Shown: positions 45,230 through 57,382, counted from the first letter of the stretch. The stretch is DNA of 64,000 bases from Linum tenue (GCA_946122785.1 CAMGYJ010000006.1:67085676-67149675); one strand, 5' to 3'. Numbers and translations: made by a program. The notes: generated by a model from the letters alone, not told the origin.

Positions 45230-48200
45230 TTACATCCTGGAATTCAGCCAGGTCTGAAAATCAAAAACACGACACGTAGCCGGCAACAATGAAAGGGCTT
45301 TCCTAGCCACCAAATGGGCTACCCTATTGTGACGCCGACCTACAAATCGTACCCTATACCCCGAATGACTGGAAAAATAAGAAAACACTTCTTCAAGCAC
45401 AGCCCCCATCCGAGTATCACCAATCTCTGCCCTATTGATTTTATCAATAATAACCTTGGCATCACCTTCAAATTGCACCACCGATAACCCACGCCTCCGA
45501 CACCACCAAATCGCCTCCCGGAGAGCAAGAGCCTCTACGACCAAAGGATCATCGACCCCCTGGAATTGTACTCCCAAAACCCCCAGAATCTCCCTAGCTG
45601 GCGTCATGATTACCACCCCCCCAGCGGAATGGGACCCATGGCGTGTCGCACCATCCCACATACAAATAACCGAGTTATTCTGCACTGGATTCAAGGGGTT
45701 TGATATAGGGTTCCCTGTTACCAAAACTGGATCAGGTGGTAGTCGTAACCATTCATCCAGCTGCTGGTTATACTGCCTGGCAATGCTGGGATCCCAAACT
45801 GCTTCCCTTCGAAGACTACCCAGTTCCGAGAACGCCAAATACGCCAGAGGACAGCCACCACCGCACACACAAGATCTGGTTGGCGGACAACTGCCAGTAA
45901 CTTCTTAAGAAAGAGCGGGAAGGTATGGCGGGGGAGCGCCTGCCCTAGATGCTCCAATCTAGTATAATCCCAAAGGGCACGGGCTACCGGGCAATCCAGA
46001 AATAAATGCTCCATTGTCTCATTCTCCGCCCAGCAAACTGGACACCGGGGCTGCACCATGACATCCTTCCCCCGAAGAGCCTCCGTTGTTGGTAGAATAC
46101 GGTTAAAAATCTGCCACACAAATACTTTCAACTTAGGCGGAATATTCGCCTCCCATAATCGAATCCAACTTTTCCTGTCCATCCAGCTAACCGTGGACCG
46201 CCAACTATTAGCACGTTGATCCAATCTCACCGCCAGATGGTACGCAGACTTAACAGAGAAGTCCCCATCCGCCGAGTCATGCCAGACCATTCTATCCTCA
46301 ACACCACCACGGGGGAGCGGGATGGCTTTGATAGCCTGACAGGTCTGAGGATCAAACCACTGATTAAGCTTAGACTCACACCAACACCCTTCTCCTGGAA
46401 CAATAACCTCCTCAACCAGGGGACCTCCCCCCTCCGGAAGCACCATCGGGTTAAATTGCGGGGGAGACGGGTGTAAGCGAGGAACCCAGTTAGAAGTCAG
46501 GAGGGTGGCCGTCTGGCCATTCCCAATCTGCCATCTAATCCCCTCCTCCAGTAATTGTCGACCATGCAGGATACTTTGCCACCCCCAAGATGGGCGGGAT
46601 CGCGCTTGAGCAGAGAGGAAGGTTCCCGTAGGGAAATATTTACCCTTATAGACCTGAGCCAACAGAGAGTGAGGTGCAGTAATGATCCTCCACCCAATCT
46701 TGGCCAGCAGAGCCTGATTAAAATGCTCAAACCGACGGAAACCCATTCCACCGTCATGCTTGCTTCGACACATATTCCGCCATGACACCCAACGGATTCT
46801 GGACTGGTCCTCCTCCACACCCCACCAGAACCTAGCTACATGCTTATCAAGGAGTCTGCACAGGGACAGAGGGAGCTTGAAACATGACATAACATGCAAC
46901 GGTAATGCCAAAGCGATCGACTTTATCAAGACCTCTTTAGCTGCCTAGGAGAGCGTCCTCCGTTTCCACCCCTGTAGTCTCTCCAGAAGTTTTTCCTCCA
47001 AATAACGAAAAGTCATCATCTTAGAGCGAGCAATAAGGGTTGGTAGCCCCAGATACTTATCATGGACCCCTACTGCTCCAACCCCCAGAATCTGGGCCAA
47101 AAACTCCTGGTCAGGCAAAGCAATATTCTTACTAAAGCAAACAGCAGATTTATCCAAATTGACCCTTTGTCCACTGAGTTCCTCGTATTCATTCAACACC
47201 ACAATCAGGTTCTCACATTCCTGGAGGGAACCCCTCAGAAATAAATAGGAATCATCCGCAAAGAACAGGTGCGAGATACGAGGAGCCCGAGGAGCGACTT
47301 TAACCCCCTGAAGTTTTTGTTCGGCAATAGCTTTCTGAAGGAGTGCTGCAAACCCCTCGGTGCATAGCACAAACAGGAGAGGAGACAAAGGATCCCCCTG
47401 TCGGAGCCCCCTAGAGGGTGAGAAGAATCCAGATGGAGTGCCATTCATTAGAACCGAAAAAGAAGTTGTTCTAAGACATTCGTGAACCCATCCCCGCCAG
47501 GTAGAGTTAAATCCCATCTTTTCTAACACAGCAAGGAGAAAGGGCCATTCGACTCTATCATAGGCCTTTTCCATGTCAACCTTTAGAGCCATGAACCCTT
47601 TCTTCCCTGTCTTTTTTATCTTAAGATAGTGCATCAACTCATGCCCCAGGAGGATATTTTCCACTATTTGGCGCTCCCGGATAAAAGCATTCTGACCTCT
47701 AGAGACAACATGAGGCAACAAACTAGCCAGACGTTCAGCCATAATCTTTGTAATGATTTTGTAGACAAACTGACAAAGGCTTATAGGCCGAAGCTGTTTC
47801 ATGGTTTCCACGTTATCCACTTTAGGGATCAAGGTCAGCCAGGTATGATTAAAGCTGCGGAGCATCCTGCTTGTTCTAAAAAACGAGCAGACCGCGTCTA
47901 CAACAGACTCGCCAACAATGTCCCAGAAAGCTTTGAAAAATTTTCCCGTGAACCCATCCGAACCAGGAGCTTGTTTTGAACCCATGGAGAAAACAGTCCT
48001 CCTAATTTCCTCAGGGAGGACTTCAGCCGTCAGGCTGTCATTCATTTCCGGAGTAATACTCTGAGCAATGGGTAACACAGCAACCCTTTCTCTTATATTT
48101 CCTACTTGGTTCTCCGAGGCAAAAAGGTTACTATAGAAGCTACAAGCAATGCCTGCCTTCCCAGCTTCATCAGTAATCCACTCTCCGTTATCATCTCGGA

Positions 48201-49323
48201 GACCAGCCACAAAATTACGTTTGCGTCTGGTCCTCGTGACTGTATGAAAATATGAGGTATTTTTGTCACCTTTTTTCAACCAGTGGACTCTAGATTTCTG
48301 TTGCCAGTAAATCTCTTCCGCATCCCACTGTCTGCTTAATTCAACTTCCAGCTCGCGAATAGTGTCCCAATCAATGGGATGGACCGATCTTACCTGGTTA
48401 ATTTCCGCCTGGAGTGTTTTGATATTCCGAAGGGAATTCGTTGTACCCGCCCTACTCCAGTCATAAAGTAAGTGGCACAGCTTTTTCAAGCGTTCCCACA
48501 GCTGAAACATAGGAGTACCGGCGATGTCATCCCTCCAAACATAATTAACCATGGCCCGGACCTCCGGATTATCTGCCCAGCGAGCATCAAATCGGAACAA
48601 TGGACGAGTACTTCTGGAATATGGCTTATCCGAGAGGAGGAGAGCCCTATGGTCCGATCCCTGGTCAGTAAAATGCTTGACCAAAGTCTCCGGAAAGTGA
48701 TCAATCCAGCCTTGAGAGCATAAGGCTCGATCCAGTCTTTCTCGAATACAAGCCGCACCCATCCTCCTATTAGTCCAAGTGAACATGTCCCCTTGATATC
48801 CCGGGTCATGGAGACCAAGATCTTGCACAAAGTCGCGAAGGCTAATAGATTGAGCTATATTCCAAACGTTCCCTCCCTCCTTCTCACTCTCACAAAGAGT
48901 AGTGTTAAAATCACCTATAACCACATAGGGAAGCGAGATAGCAGCACAAATTTGCTGAAGCTGAGCCAACTGAGTTGCTCTGATAGCAAGGTTACAACTA
49001 ATATAAACCGAAACCACCACATAAGAAAAGGAATTTTCATTAACCCGAGTGCAAATACAAAAATCCGAATTGAAAAACACCGAAGCGTCAACTTCGGGGG
49101 ACCAAGCTATAACTAATCCACCAGATGCTTCAAACGCATCAACAAAGAAACAACGAGAAATATCAAAACCTAAACCGCTCATACGACGGGACACTACTTT
49201 CCGGCTCGATCGTGTTTCAGAAAAAAACACAAGATCCGGTTTATTCGAGCGAATTAACCCAAAAGCAGTTTGAAATGTGAGGGATGGTCCAATTCCTCTC
49301 ACATTCCAGGCGAGAAGCCTCAT
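45230..49323 (-). pseudogene. LINE ORF2: endonuclease-reverse transcriptase-RNase H, two lesions
   Basis: The start ATG at 49323 overlaps the ORF1 stop. The APE-type endonuclease occupies residues 1 to about 230 (NVRGIG, SETR, VIGDFN near 137, SDHRALL near 225). The reverse transcriptase follows, with LIPKV, RPISLC, a GLRQGDPLSPLLF block and the FADD catalytic motif near 688. A TAG at about 46942-46944 interrupts TLS-stop-AAKEVLIK (probably a former Gln codon). The frame then continues through the zf-RVT domain (LWEANIPPKLKVFVW ... CPVCWAENETMEHLFLDC). A one-base shift near 45785 leads into the RNase H frame (GGVVIMTPAREILG, ALREAIWW, FEGDAKVII, RRHNRVAH), ending at 45230. It is inactive as written. 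Confidence 0.95.
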
Positions 49324-51341
49324 TTAATCGGGTGGGGCCACTCCAGGCTGGCTTCCTCCACCTTTTCCATATCCTCACTGTCTTCCACAAACTGTTTCTT
49401 CGGAGTTGGGTCGGCCTCATTATGATCACTCAGCTGATCCAAAGAGCGTTTCAAGCTCCCGCCCAAAGGTGGCACTAGATTGGTCCCATATTCGTTGAGA
49501 CCAAACTGAGCACTCCCATCTCCTTGCACATCATTCTTATCAGTCGGCCCAGCATCCATTACCAGCCCAGCCTCGAAGGCTTGGACCACTTGTTGGACTC
49601 GCCCCGCCTGGATTTGGCGGCGAAACTTCCTCTTCCCAGCCGTAGCACGTTTTTTAAGCTCAAACAAGTTGACATCCTCGTCCGAAGACGTGTCATTCAA
49701 TTCCGCTTGGGCTGGACAGGCCTCGTTGGTGACTTTCCCCAGCTTAGCAAAAACAACGGAGTCATCATCCTCCGCCTCTTTTCCCAAATTCATCTCATGT
49801 CCCTCAACCTCTCGGCTAGGCGGGCAAACACGCAAGGGCATGGCATTAATGACCACATCTTTACGTGGCCCCTTCGGTTGCGGCAGCTGCTCTGAGACCA
49901 CACCTTCCGCCTTTTTGGCTTTCAATTGCAGCTTGGTGCTATGGCGCTGCTGGTTATTAGCCCCAGTCCGAGAGACACGCGGTGGAGCATCCGCCTCGCC
50001 TGTAGTGCAGTCATCATTTCCCAACGACGCCAAGGGCTGGACGTGCATGGGAATTTCCTGTACTATGAACTCCTCTTCGGATTCCTCCTGGAGAAGCAGC
50101 CGGCGCCTTCGTGATGGGTCAATCTCCATGTCGTTGCATGGTGATTGTCGCGAGGGGCGAGCAGCATGATTCCGTCTTGGCCGCCGACCACGCTTCTCAG
50201 GACGAGGAGCGTTCTCTTTTTCCTGCTGCATGACCCTTCTCGGGCGCTCCCCTCCTTCCTTTGCTTTTTTCCCGGCCATTATGGGAGATTGAGCAACACG
50301 TCCCTGATGTTGGTGGTTTTTTCGGCCCTGGGACCCAATAGCAATGCGAGGGCCCTTAGCTACAGGGAACCGAAGGGTGGGATTCCTCCCTTGCCGATTT
50401 GGCGACTCCACCTCCATGAACGGGTTATTGGAAGTCCCCATCCATAGAGGGCTAGTTTCAACCGCCGGCCGCACCCCTGTCTTCCCCGCCTGATGCTTCT
50501 CCCGGTCAGCTTCCCGGCGGACTTCTCGCGGCTTAGGAGGGGTCGGTTGGTGACCATTGCCCCTCCGATCTTTGTGCTCAGTGTTCACCCACACCGAACG
50601 AGGAGGATAGGGTCTTGGGGTGTCCTCTTCATCATAAATCTTATGGCCCATTTTTTTGGTCAGCATGTGCGGACCAAATCTTTCTTTCCCCGCCGGTGGG
50701 TCGAAAGTACAAGTCTGCCGTGAATGGCCAACACGCCCACAGTGAAAACAAAAGCTCGGTAAGTGTTCGTACTTCAAATGTACCCAAAAGCGACCAGTTT
50801 CTGCATTTGAAGCCATGATTTGGGAACGCAGCGGCTTGGAGAAGTCTAGCAGAACCTTCGCCTTGATGAATTGGCGCGCTGTATCCGAGCAAGCAAACAG
50901 TCCGACCTCCAGCACCTTCCCAATCATGGCCTCCGCAACTTTCTTCCCAAACTGTTTCGTACAGCAGTCCTCCGGTACCTCCCAAAGCTGGACGCGGAAG
51001 GGTGCGATGGCCAGGTCATCAAAAGTGCGCCTATTGATGGTAGGGGACCAGGCTCTCAAATGGAGAATCCTGTCTTTGATGACCCATGGAGATTGTTTCA
51101 GAACCCAAGCTTTAATAGCTTCCGTTGGGAGAACAAACTCATATAATCCATGAGCAACCATCCTGATCCTGATCCGACTTCTTCCCTGCCATGGGTTGTT
51201 CACGGCCTCCCTCAACTCAGATATGGAGAATTGGTTCTCTGAGAAGAGGCGACCCAGCACCGTGCGAGCCCTCAGCATCCTCTCCGTTTGGACATCCTCC
51301 AGGGAGAACTCGACAATCTGTTCCTCAGCAATATGCGACAT
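49320..51341 (-). CDS. LINE ORF1, gag-like RNA-binding protein
   Basis: Starting at the ATG with the best context (ACCATGTC, 51341), this gives 673 residues beginning MSHIAEEQIVEF. A DUF4283-type domain (about 10-160) includes VLGRLFSENQFS, MVAHGLYEFV and KQSPWVIKDRILHL. A zinc-knuckle-associated region ends in the CCHC knuckle CFHCGRVGHSRQTC (C-x2-C-x4-H-x4-C). The C-terminal half is a basic, low-complexity Arg/Lys/Pro/Gln-rich linker followed by acidic and GKRKFRRQIQ segments. By family it should coat LINE RNA. The frame stays open upstream to the 5' end of the element, so a longer product is possible. No lesion is seen. Confidence 0.85.
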   Translation of the reverse strand: MSHIAEEQIVEFSLEDVQTERMLRARTVLGRLFSENQFSISELREAVNNPWQGRSRIRIRMVAHGLYEFVLPTEAIKAWVLKQSPWVIKDRILHLRAWSPTINRRTFDDLAIAPFRVQLWEVPEDCCTKQFGKKVAEAMIGKVLEVGLFACSDTARQFIKAKVLLDFSKPLRSQIMASNAETGRFWVHLKYEHLPSFCFHCGRVGHSRQTCTFDPPAGKERFGPHMLTKKMGHKIYDEEDTPRPYPPRSVWVNTEHKDRRGNGHQPTPPKPREVRREADREKHQAGKTGVRPAVETSPLWMGTSNNPFMEVESPNRQGRNPTLRFPVAKGPRIAIGSQGRKNHQHQGRVAQSPIMAGKKAKEGGERPRRVMQQEKENAPRPEKRGRRPRRNHAARPSRQSPCNDMEIDPSRRRRLLLQEESEEEFIVQEIPMHVQPLASLGNDDCTTGEADAPPRVSRTGANNQQRHSTKLQLKAKKAEGVVSEQLPQPKGPRKDVVINAMPLRVCPPSREVEGHEMNLGKEAEDDDSVVFAKLGKVTNEACPAQAELNDTSSDEDVNLFELKKRATAGKRKFRRQIQAGRVQQVVQAFEAGLVMDAGPTDKNDVQGDGSAQFGLNEYGTNLVPPLGGSLKRSLDQLSDHNEADPTPKKQFVEDSEDMEKVEEASLEWPHPIK

Positions 51342-52486
51342 GGTGATCAGCTGCAAGGAAGGGAAGATATCATAAGAGTCATATGGCATTACATCCTCAT
51401 CAACATGGCGGGAGTCAAAGCCCGACCACGGAAAGCATGATTGAGGGATCACAAGGAGTCGACACAAGACTGACTCTAGCCAAAGCCAAAAATCGTCCCC
51501 GATCCCATTAAATATCCACATACCTGTGTGGCGGTCTTCGCTGGCAATGGCAGCACGATTATCAGTTGCAGAGGGCAGCTCTTGTTTTTCTGTGAGAGCA
51601 TCTCGTTGCCATGCAGTCCTTAAATAGGAGACTGACGTGCAGCTCCCCATTGGCAGCGAGAGACCCAATTGGGTTGGGACTCGGCAAATTAATTTCGATT
51701 TTGAATTTTTTATTTTCCAAGACGAATCATTGGATTGACGTCGGTAGTTACGTGAACACGTAACCGCTGAGAATCCTAATCCGTTACAGCGAATCAAAGG
51801 CCGCTGAGAGTCCGGAAAGGCTACGATTTTGGCGGCCAGAGAAACCAACGGCGATGCCGTGTTACGCTGGGAATTCCTCTCCGGCCGGTGGCCAGGAATA
51901 GTTCCGGCCTCCTTTTCGCCACTGAACTGACAGGAAAAACTCGCCCCATCTCGGGGTCTAAGTTTAACCTCAGGGGATAAATCTGGAGAGCTGTCCAGTG
52001 AGTTCTGGGCATCGCTCTTGTGGACGGGCTGGATGTCCCCTTCATCCCAACCCATCTCGCTTGCCGACGGCAGTGCGAATCTCCACGCCGTCAATTTGCA
52101 GGTCCTTTGTTTTTTACTTGGATGGAGGTCAATAACTGCCTCTTTTACTCCAGGAGAGCTGCGCCTTCTTTTGAAGCTCCCGTGTGTGGTACAAGGGGCC
52201 TTATGTTTGGTCCCCGCCCGATATTGCAATCGGGTCTTCAATACCAGACCACCAGCCCGGTGGATATCCTGACAAGCTGCCGGAATCGCCTGATTCTGCG
52301 TGCGTTCTTGGTTTGCTATGGCCACTTTCAGTATGCTCTCGCAAAAACGCCAAAGGAGATGGGCGGCGTCATGGAAGAATACCAGGAGAGAGGCGAGAGC
52401 CTCTGTCCACATTTTTTTTTTTTTTGAAGACTCACTTTGGATGAGTTCTATTCCTTTCTTTGAATTTTCTTCATCTCTATTCCCTG
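51342..52486 (-). other. LINE 5' leader, stop-free in the ORF1 frame
   Basis: The first about 1.14 kb of the element carries no stop codon in the ORF1 frame. The first in-frame ATG inside the element is at 52412, right after an A-rich run, and would add about 357 residues to ORF1. The deduced residues include a basic segment (SFKRRRSSPGVKEAV) and no domain I recognise. It could be an ORF1 N-terminal extension, a decayed separate ORF or captured sequence. Confidence 0.5.
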
Positions 52487-52822
52487 ACTGGTTGTCATTG
52501 TACATGTCGAAAGAGTACTATTTGAACCAATAAGCTACATGAAAACACAATTAGCTAGTAATGAACAACATGAATATACTACTTAAACGTAATACATTAA
52601 CAATGATATTATTTATAATTTAGATGATAAATTTATTTTAGTAAAAATCCAACCTGTGAAAACACATCAAGGTACCATTGTAAATTATAAAAATATTTAT
52701 CTCACCGTTTTTTTTAATTAGACTTGCCTTGAATAAAATCCTCATCTCATCCAAACCCAACGTCACTATGTCGATCAGTTTAGCTCTCTAAAACTTTATT
52801 TATCTCTTCATCTATCTATCTA

Positions 52823-54756
52823 TCTATACATAATATTATGGAAATTCAAAAGTAATTGTTTGCCACCTAAGCACTTGGAGAGCTCACAAATTGCCAAGGT
52901 GGACAATATTTTTACAAAAAGAAAAATAGTTATTGATATATTTATGGAGCTATCTCTCTCTTCATTTAATATTTCATTTCCTTTTTATCCTTTTTTTGGT
53001 ATTATCAATGTACACAATAATAAATAATGTATGAAAAGTGACATATATTACATTTGTTATCTCTAACTTTTTTAATATTTATTTTTCTTTTCCAATACTT
53101 CCTTTATGTTTTTGTTTTTACTTTTGCATTGTATAGATGTACGCAACAATAGACTAATGTCTTTGAGTCACACATATAACTTTTTTGTCAACCAAAAAAA
53201 TATCTTATTAAAGCTCACTAAGTAAATTTTTAACTCACTTTTACAATAATTTACAAATATGTTACATTTTGATGAACAATTTATACAAACACACATACAT
53301 AATAACATTTTATCGCGACAAAATAACGATGAAAATTAAAGAGAGAAAACAAAAAACGTTTGAATAGAAACTTGACAAAGCAATAAAATCTATTTCTTAA
53401 ACAAAAACCTTATTCATTCTAATTAAGTGAAAAAATATGAATCATAGGTGCAATAATTTACAATGTATCCTAAGTTCAAATTACTAATATTTTGCATTTT
53501 TGTTCTAGATCGTGTTAATTTAGCAAACTCTACTGAAGTTTTACGTCATATGTTAAGAAATTTAATTTTCAGACTTGGAGTAATAAATTTTCAAGGATTA
53601 TAAATCAAAAAATTTAAAATGACTTCGTATGATTGTTGATGAACTTGACTTCATATCTTAAGATGAAAAAAGAGATACATTAAAAAATGATACATGTGAA
53701 AGTTAAATGAATCTTTGCTAAACTGTATGTTAAACATCATGTGTTCATCAACCACTGACCAATCATCGTAAGAGATATGATCTTTCTTAGCAAACACATA
53801 CTTTTTTTTTGCAATAAAACACATGCATAAATAATAATATATTTACGAAATAAAATAATTCAATGAAAATTCAATGGAGCAAGAATAGATCACCTCATTG
53901 GATAAATGAAGATGATAAGTAAGAATAACTTTTCTCTCACTTATAATATGTCCTTCCATCCCTTATTTTCTTTTACAATTGTTCATATTTCCCTTATTTT
54001 CTTAACATTTTACAAATCCCGGTAAAAAACAAGCATTAATTGCACTGAAAAATAATTAATCTCTTTTTAATATATATGCTTATATATTGACAATAAATGT
54101 GGCAATACAAAAAATGCATATATTAGTATAAGTAATGAAGTTTTTATTTCTAAACAAATACCAAACATAAATAAATTTTAGAAAACGAAGGTTCTACAAG
54201 TTGTAAAATTATACACTAACGCATTATATTAAGATCAAAATTCGTATGTGAGTATCTTGGATTTAGATTCTAAAACAATATATAAACAACGACAATGAGT
54301 CTCAGTTAGTCCAAATTAAATTTCAGAAATTAGCAATTGATACATATTGTATAAAAGACTAAATACAAATAAGATCTTACAGTAAACTTATGAACATTCA
54401 AAGTGTCAACTTTAAATTGGGATGAAGAAATTTATCCAATAATGAAGTATATATACAAAGAAACTCTCCATAAGATGTCCTCATCTGAACAACATGGATT
54501 CATAATAAAATAGAAAAAATTGTACATGGACGTGGTATACCTTTGTGACATGGTTTATGATTAGAGAATTCAAACAGTATAAGTGAATGTGCTAAGTATT
54601 GAGAATTTTCAATATATAGACACACCACATACTCACTTATCAATACAAAATATAATAAATTTAGAAGTTCTAAAATAGTTTAAACATATAGATAAATTGA
54701 ATTAATGTCAACGATAAAATGAAACTCTCCGGCCAACGGGCCGGGTGAAAAGCTAG
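52823..54756 (+). mobile_element. Non-autonomous Helitron
   Basis: The 5' end TCTATACATAATATTATGG follows an A. The next block, TTTGCCACCTAAGCACTTGG, is of the kind seen in plant Helitrons. The 3' end is a GC-rich hairpin CCGGCC-AACG-GGCCGG (54729-54744), a short spacer, then CTAG followed by T (54753-54757), so insertion is between A and T without a TSD. The 1.93-kb interior is very AT-rich and has no Rep/helicase coding. It lies about 320 bp beyond the LINE 5' end, inside a TATC microsatellite. Confidence 0.87.
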
Positions 54757-56574
54757 TTTCTGTCTACTTCCATACCTTCACTTCAATAGTTCAATGCTAA
54801 CTTAAGCTAGAAACTCTTACAAACAAAAAAAAACCTTAATTACGCACGAAATTAAAGCGTGGATCATCCGGACGGCCTTTGGGTCACCTCTCAGATCACA
54901 TTGATAATATCATATTTGATGTTAATTATAGGGCGTAATTAATGATCATAAAAACATTTTATGCCGTGAACGTTTAAAACATGCAGAATTTTGCAGCGAT
55001 ATATGCGATGGTGTGCCTGTCCACGTAAGCTGTAGGTAATGGTCATTTGTGGATGTGTTAGAAACTAATCCTATCGTTTTGATTTAATTCCTTTCCAATA
55101 TATACTGTTACCCCCTAAAGTTAAAAACACATGGAAAACTCATTTAGTCAAAAGTTCATGTTTACCTAGTGATCCCACTAATTAAACCGTTGTTTTCAAG
55201 TTTTGACCATAATGCTTTCTGTTATTAATTAATTACATAAATTACTTCCATAGACTCAATAGGCAGAAAAATAATATAAATTAATCAGATTCCTTAAAAA
55301 CCGTCCACGATTGTACACATGGGTAAAAGAAAGGCCATAGTATACCAAGAAAGTTACACATTATAACCTAAAATATATCAGTCTTCAAATACATTTTGGA
55401 GAAGTAAGTTTCACCATATTCTTTTCATCTTATTTCCTCCCGAATTTTTAAAAATATACATACGATTAAGTAAAATAATAGAAAGCAATGAAAAAAATCA
55501 TAGAATAATACGATTTTTTTTTTTGCGAATAATAAATTTTCCTTTTAACTTTATTTCTGTTTTGGCCTTCTAGCTAGCTGTTTCTCAATCATAACTTAAT
55601 TCGATCGAGTTGGGTGTGATTCCTTGGAGCCTATACTATCATTTTCATTTCTGGAATCTCACAACTCAACCAGAAGAAGGAATGGGACCTCATATTTGCT
55701 GGCCAGCCTTCTAGAAGAAGGGAACCGTCGACTGATTTGCTTGCTGGCCTTCTAGAAGAACGCGGCGGACATATATGTCAAGGGTTTTTGAAGTGGGAGC
55801 CAAGCTCAATCAATTGACAGATCGTGCATGGGCCATGCTTGATCGCCAACCGTTATATTATTCCAACTTCAACTGCGTGGCTGTCTGGCTTGGCCAATTA
55901 ATTTAACTTTTGGGCTGTCTCTTCATGGTTGTTAATCGTTATTTGTGGTTCGGCACCCCAAAGTCTCGCCACTAGAAACTTTTGTCACCAGCGGACAAAG
56001 CTTCTTGTTCCACGGTGCAACTAGCAATGGCGATGGGCAGATTCGGAATGGGGAAAAAAACAAACTCTGCCCTACGTAAGTAAAGTTGTCAGAGTATTAA
56101 CCTTTATATTTGAAATTATTTAACATTTTTATTTTATTGATTTGAGTCAATTATTTCATAGGAAGAAAATCCGTGATCCGAAAGAGTGCTTTACTCTCTA
56201 GATGTCCAGTTAACTGTTGTGCCTCAACGCATTTCGATTGAGGAGAACCGGCTAGCTTTGGGTTTGAAAGCAAATGCTTCCTTAGTGACAATAATAGATA
56301 TCTCATATCCGAAAATTGGCAGTTCGCCTCGTCGATTCCTCTAAAACACATCAGAGCCATCGTTAACCATTGGTTGCTAACTCGTGCAAATTTCAGCAAC
56401 CACTTGCTCGGATTCTACATATTTTATCATTTTGAATTAAAAGTTTTTTTTTGGTGGAATAGTCATTTTCGTGAGAAGATTACAAACTAAATGGTTAATT
56501 TGAGGTTAGTGTGAAGGCATATGTTCGTCATAAAGCGTCTATACTGTAAAATCTATTTTTGATTGAATGAGTCC
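54757..56574. other. Intergenic DNA; two heat-shock-element-like motifs
   Basis: No gene is supported; the minus-strand frame at 56151-56399 has no recognised domain. CTTCTAGAAGAAG occurs near 55708 and CTTCTAGAAGAA near 55748, each preceded by GCTGGCC. These are inverted TTC/GAA units as in heat-shock elements, but no transcript start is identifiable. Confidence 0.45.
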
Positions 56575-57240
56575 TATTTCTGAATATTCAAATCTATACT
56601 CGTTTGATACTGATATGTGAAGGCTTTGCATCCCTATTTTCATATCGTGGTTTTCGGATATCCATGATAAAATACTTGCCTCTTATATTCAACATACTAT
56701 ATCCAAAATTCAACATGTAGATATTTAATTGTAACATTAAACGGACCAAATAAATCATGAAATCAACAAAAATACAATCATTTTAATACGAATTTAACAC
56801 ATGCAATCCTAAAATAATTCATTAATCCATAAGAAAAAGTACAATATTATTGGATTCTAACACTATTTCTAAATACTATTGTTAATGGATAGAAAGAAGT
56901 GAAGGAGTTAAGGGGAATTGGAGGGAAAGAAGATAAGATTTTGGTTTGGGTTGCCACTCAATTATACTTTAATTATTTTATTTTAATTTTTTGAATTACC
57001 AACTTTAATTGACATTTTGCTATTTGATCTCTATATTTTTTATATATAAAGAAACTCTTGGTGGAGGTTGGGGTATGAGTATGGGTTAGAAAGGCTAAAA
57101 TTTTACTCGCTCCATCTCGATCAAAATTTTTGCGGGTATTTCAGATACCTACTCCATACCAAGTCAACGCTGGATTCTCCGTGTTGTCTAGGTCATAAGG
57201 GTCTTGTACCTGATTGCGGCCTTACGGGTTTTATTTTCAC
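56575..57240 (+). repeat. Dispersed repeat, partner of 31655-32290
   Basis: It has the same ordered blocks as the copy at 31655: AACATTAAACGGACC, ATGAAATCAACAAAAATACAATC-like, TTCATTAATCCATAAGA and GAGGTTGGGGTATGAGTATGGG-like. Its 3' end has GGGTATTTCAG and CCATACC motifs. Confidence 0.55.
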
Positions 57241-57382
57241 TCCTAACATTTAGTATTTGCAAAAAATATATTTTCATGTTGATTCACTTGTATTCTGACC
57301 TATTTTTTCAAAGACTTTCCATTTATACAGTATCTTAAACAAACGGAGATGAATACAAATTCATGAAAAGGTAAATAATTAC

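Larger units (their letters stand above)
45181..52486 (-). mobile_element. Full-length L1-type plant LINE
   Basis: The perfect 13-bp TSD ACTGGTTGTCATT (45168-45180 and 52487-52499) bounds 7.3 kb. The 3' end is at the low-coordinate side with a poly(A) tail (poly(T) at 45179-45190). The order is 5' leader, ORF1 (gag-like, DUF4283 + CCHC), then ORF2 (endonuclease, reverse transcriptase, zf-RVT, RNase H). ORF1 and ORF2 overlap by the four bases ATGA. ORF1 is intact; ORF2 has one stop and one frameshift. The matching TSD and presence of the 5' end show complete reverse transcription. Confidence 0.95.

Noticed and set aside
45435..50447. Numerous plus-strand frames opposite the LINE
   Set aside because: Antisense shadows of ORF1 and ORF2 without independent protein features.
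54721..54760. Rho-independent terminator-like hairpin
   Set aside because: In this eukaryotic context the GC hairpin followed by CTAG-T is the Helitron 3' end, not a bacterial terminator.
56151..56399. 82-codon minus-strand frame as a possible gene
   Set aside because: No recognisable domain, no splice partners or promoter signals, and the length is within chance for this sequence.
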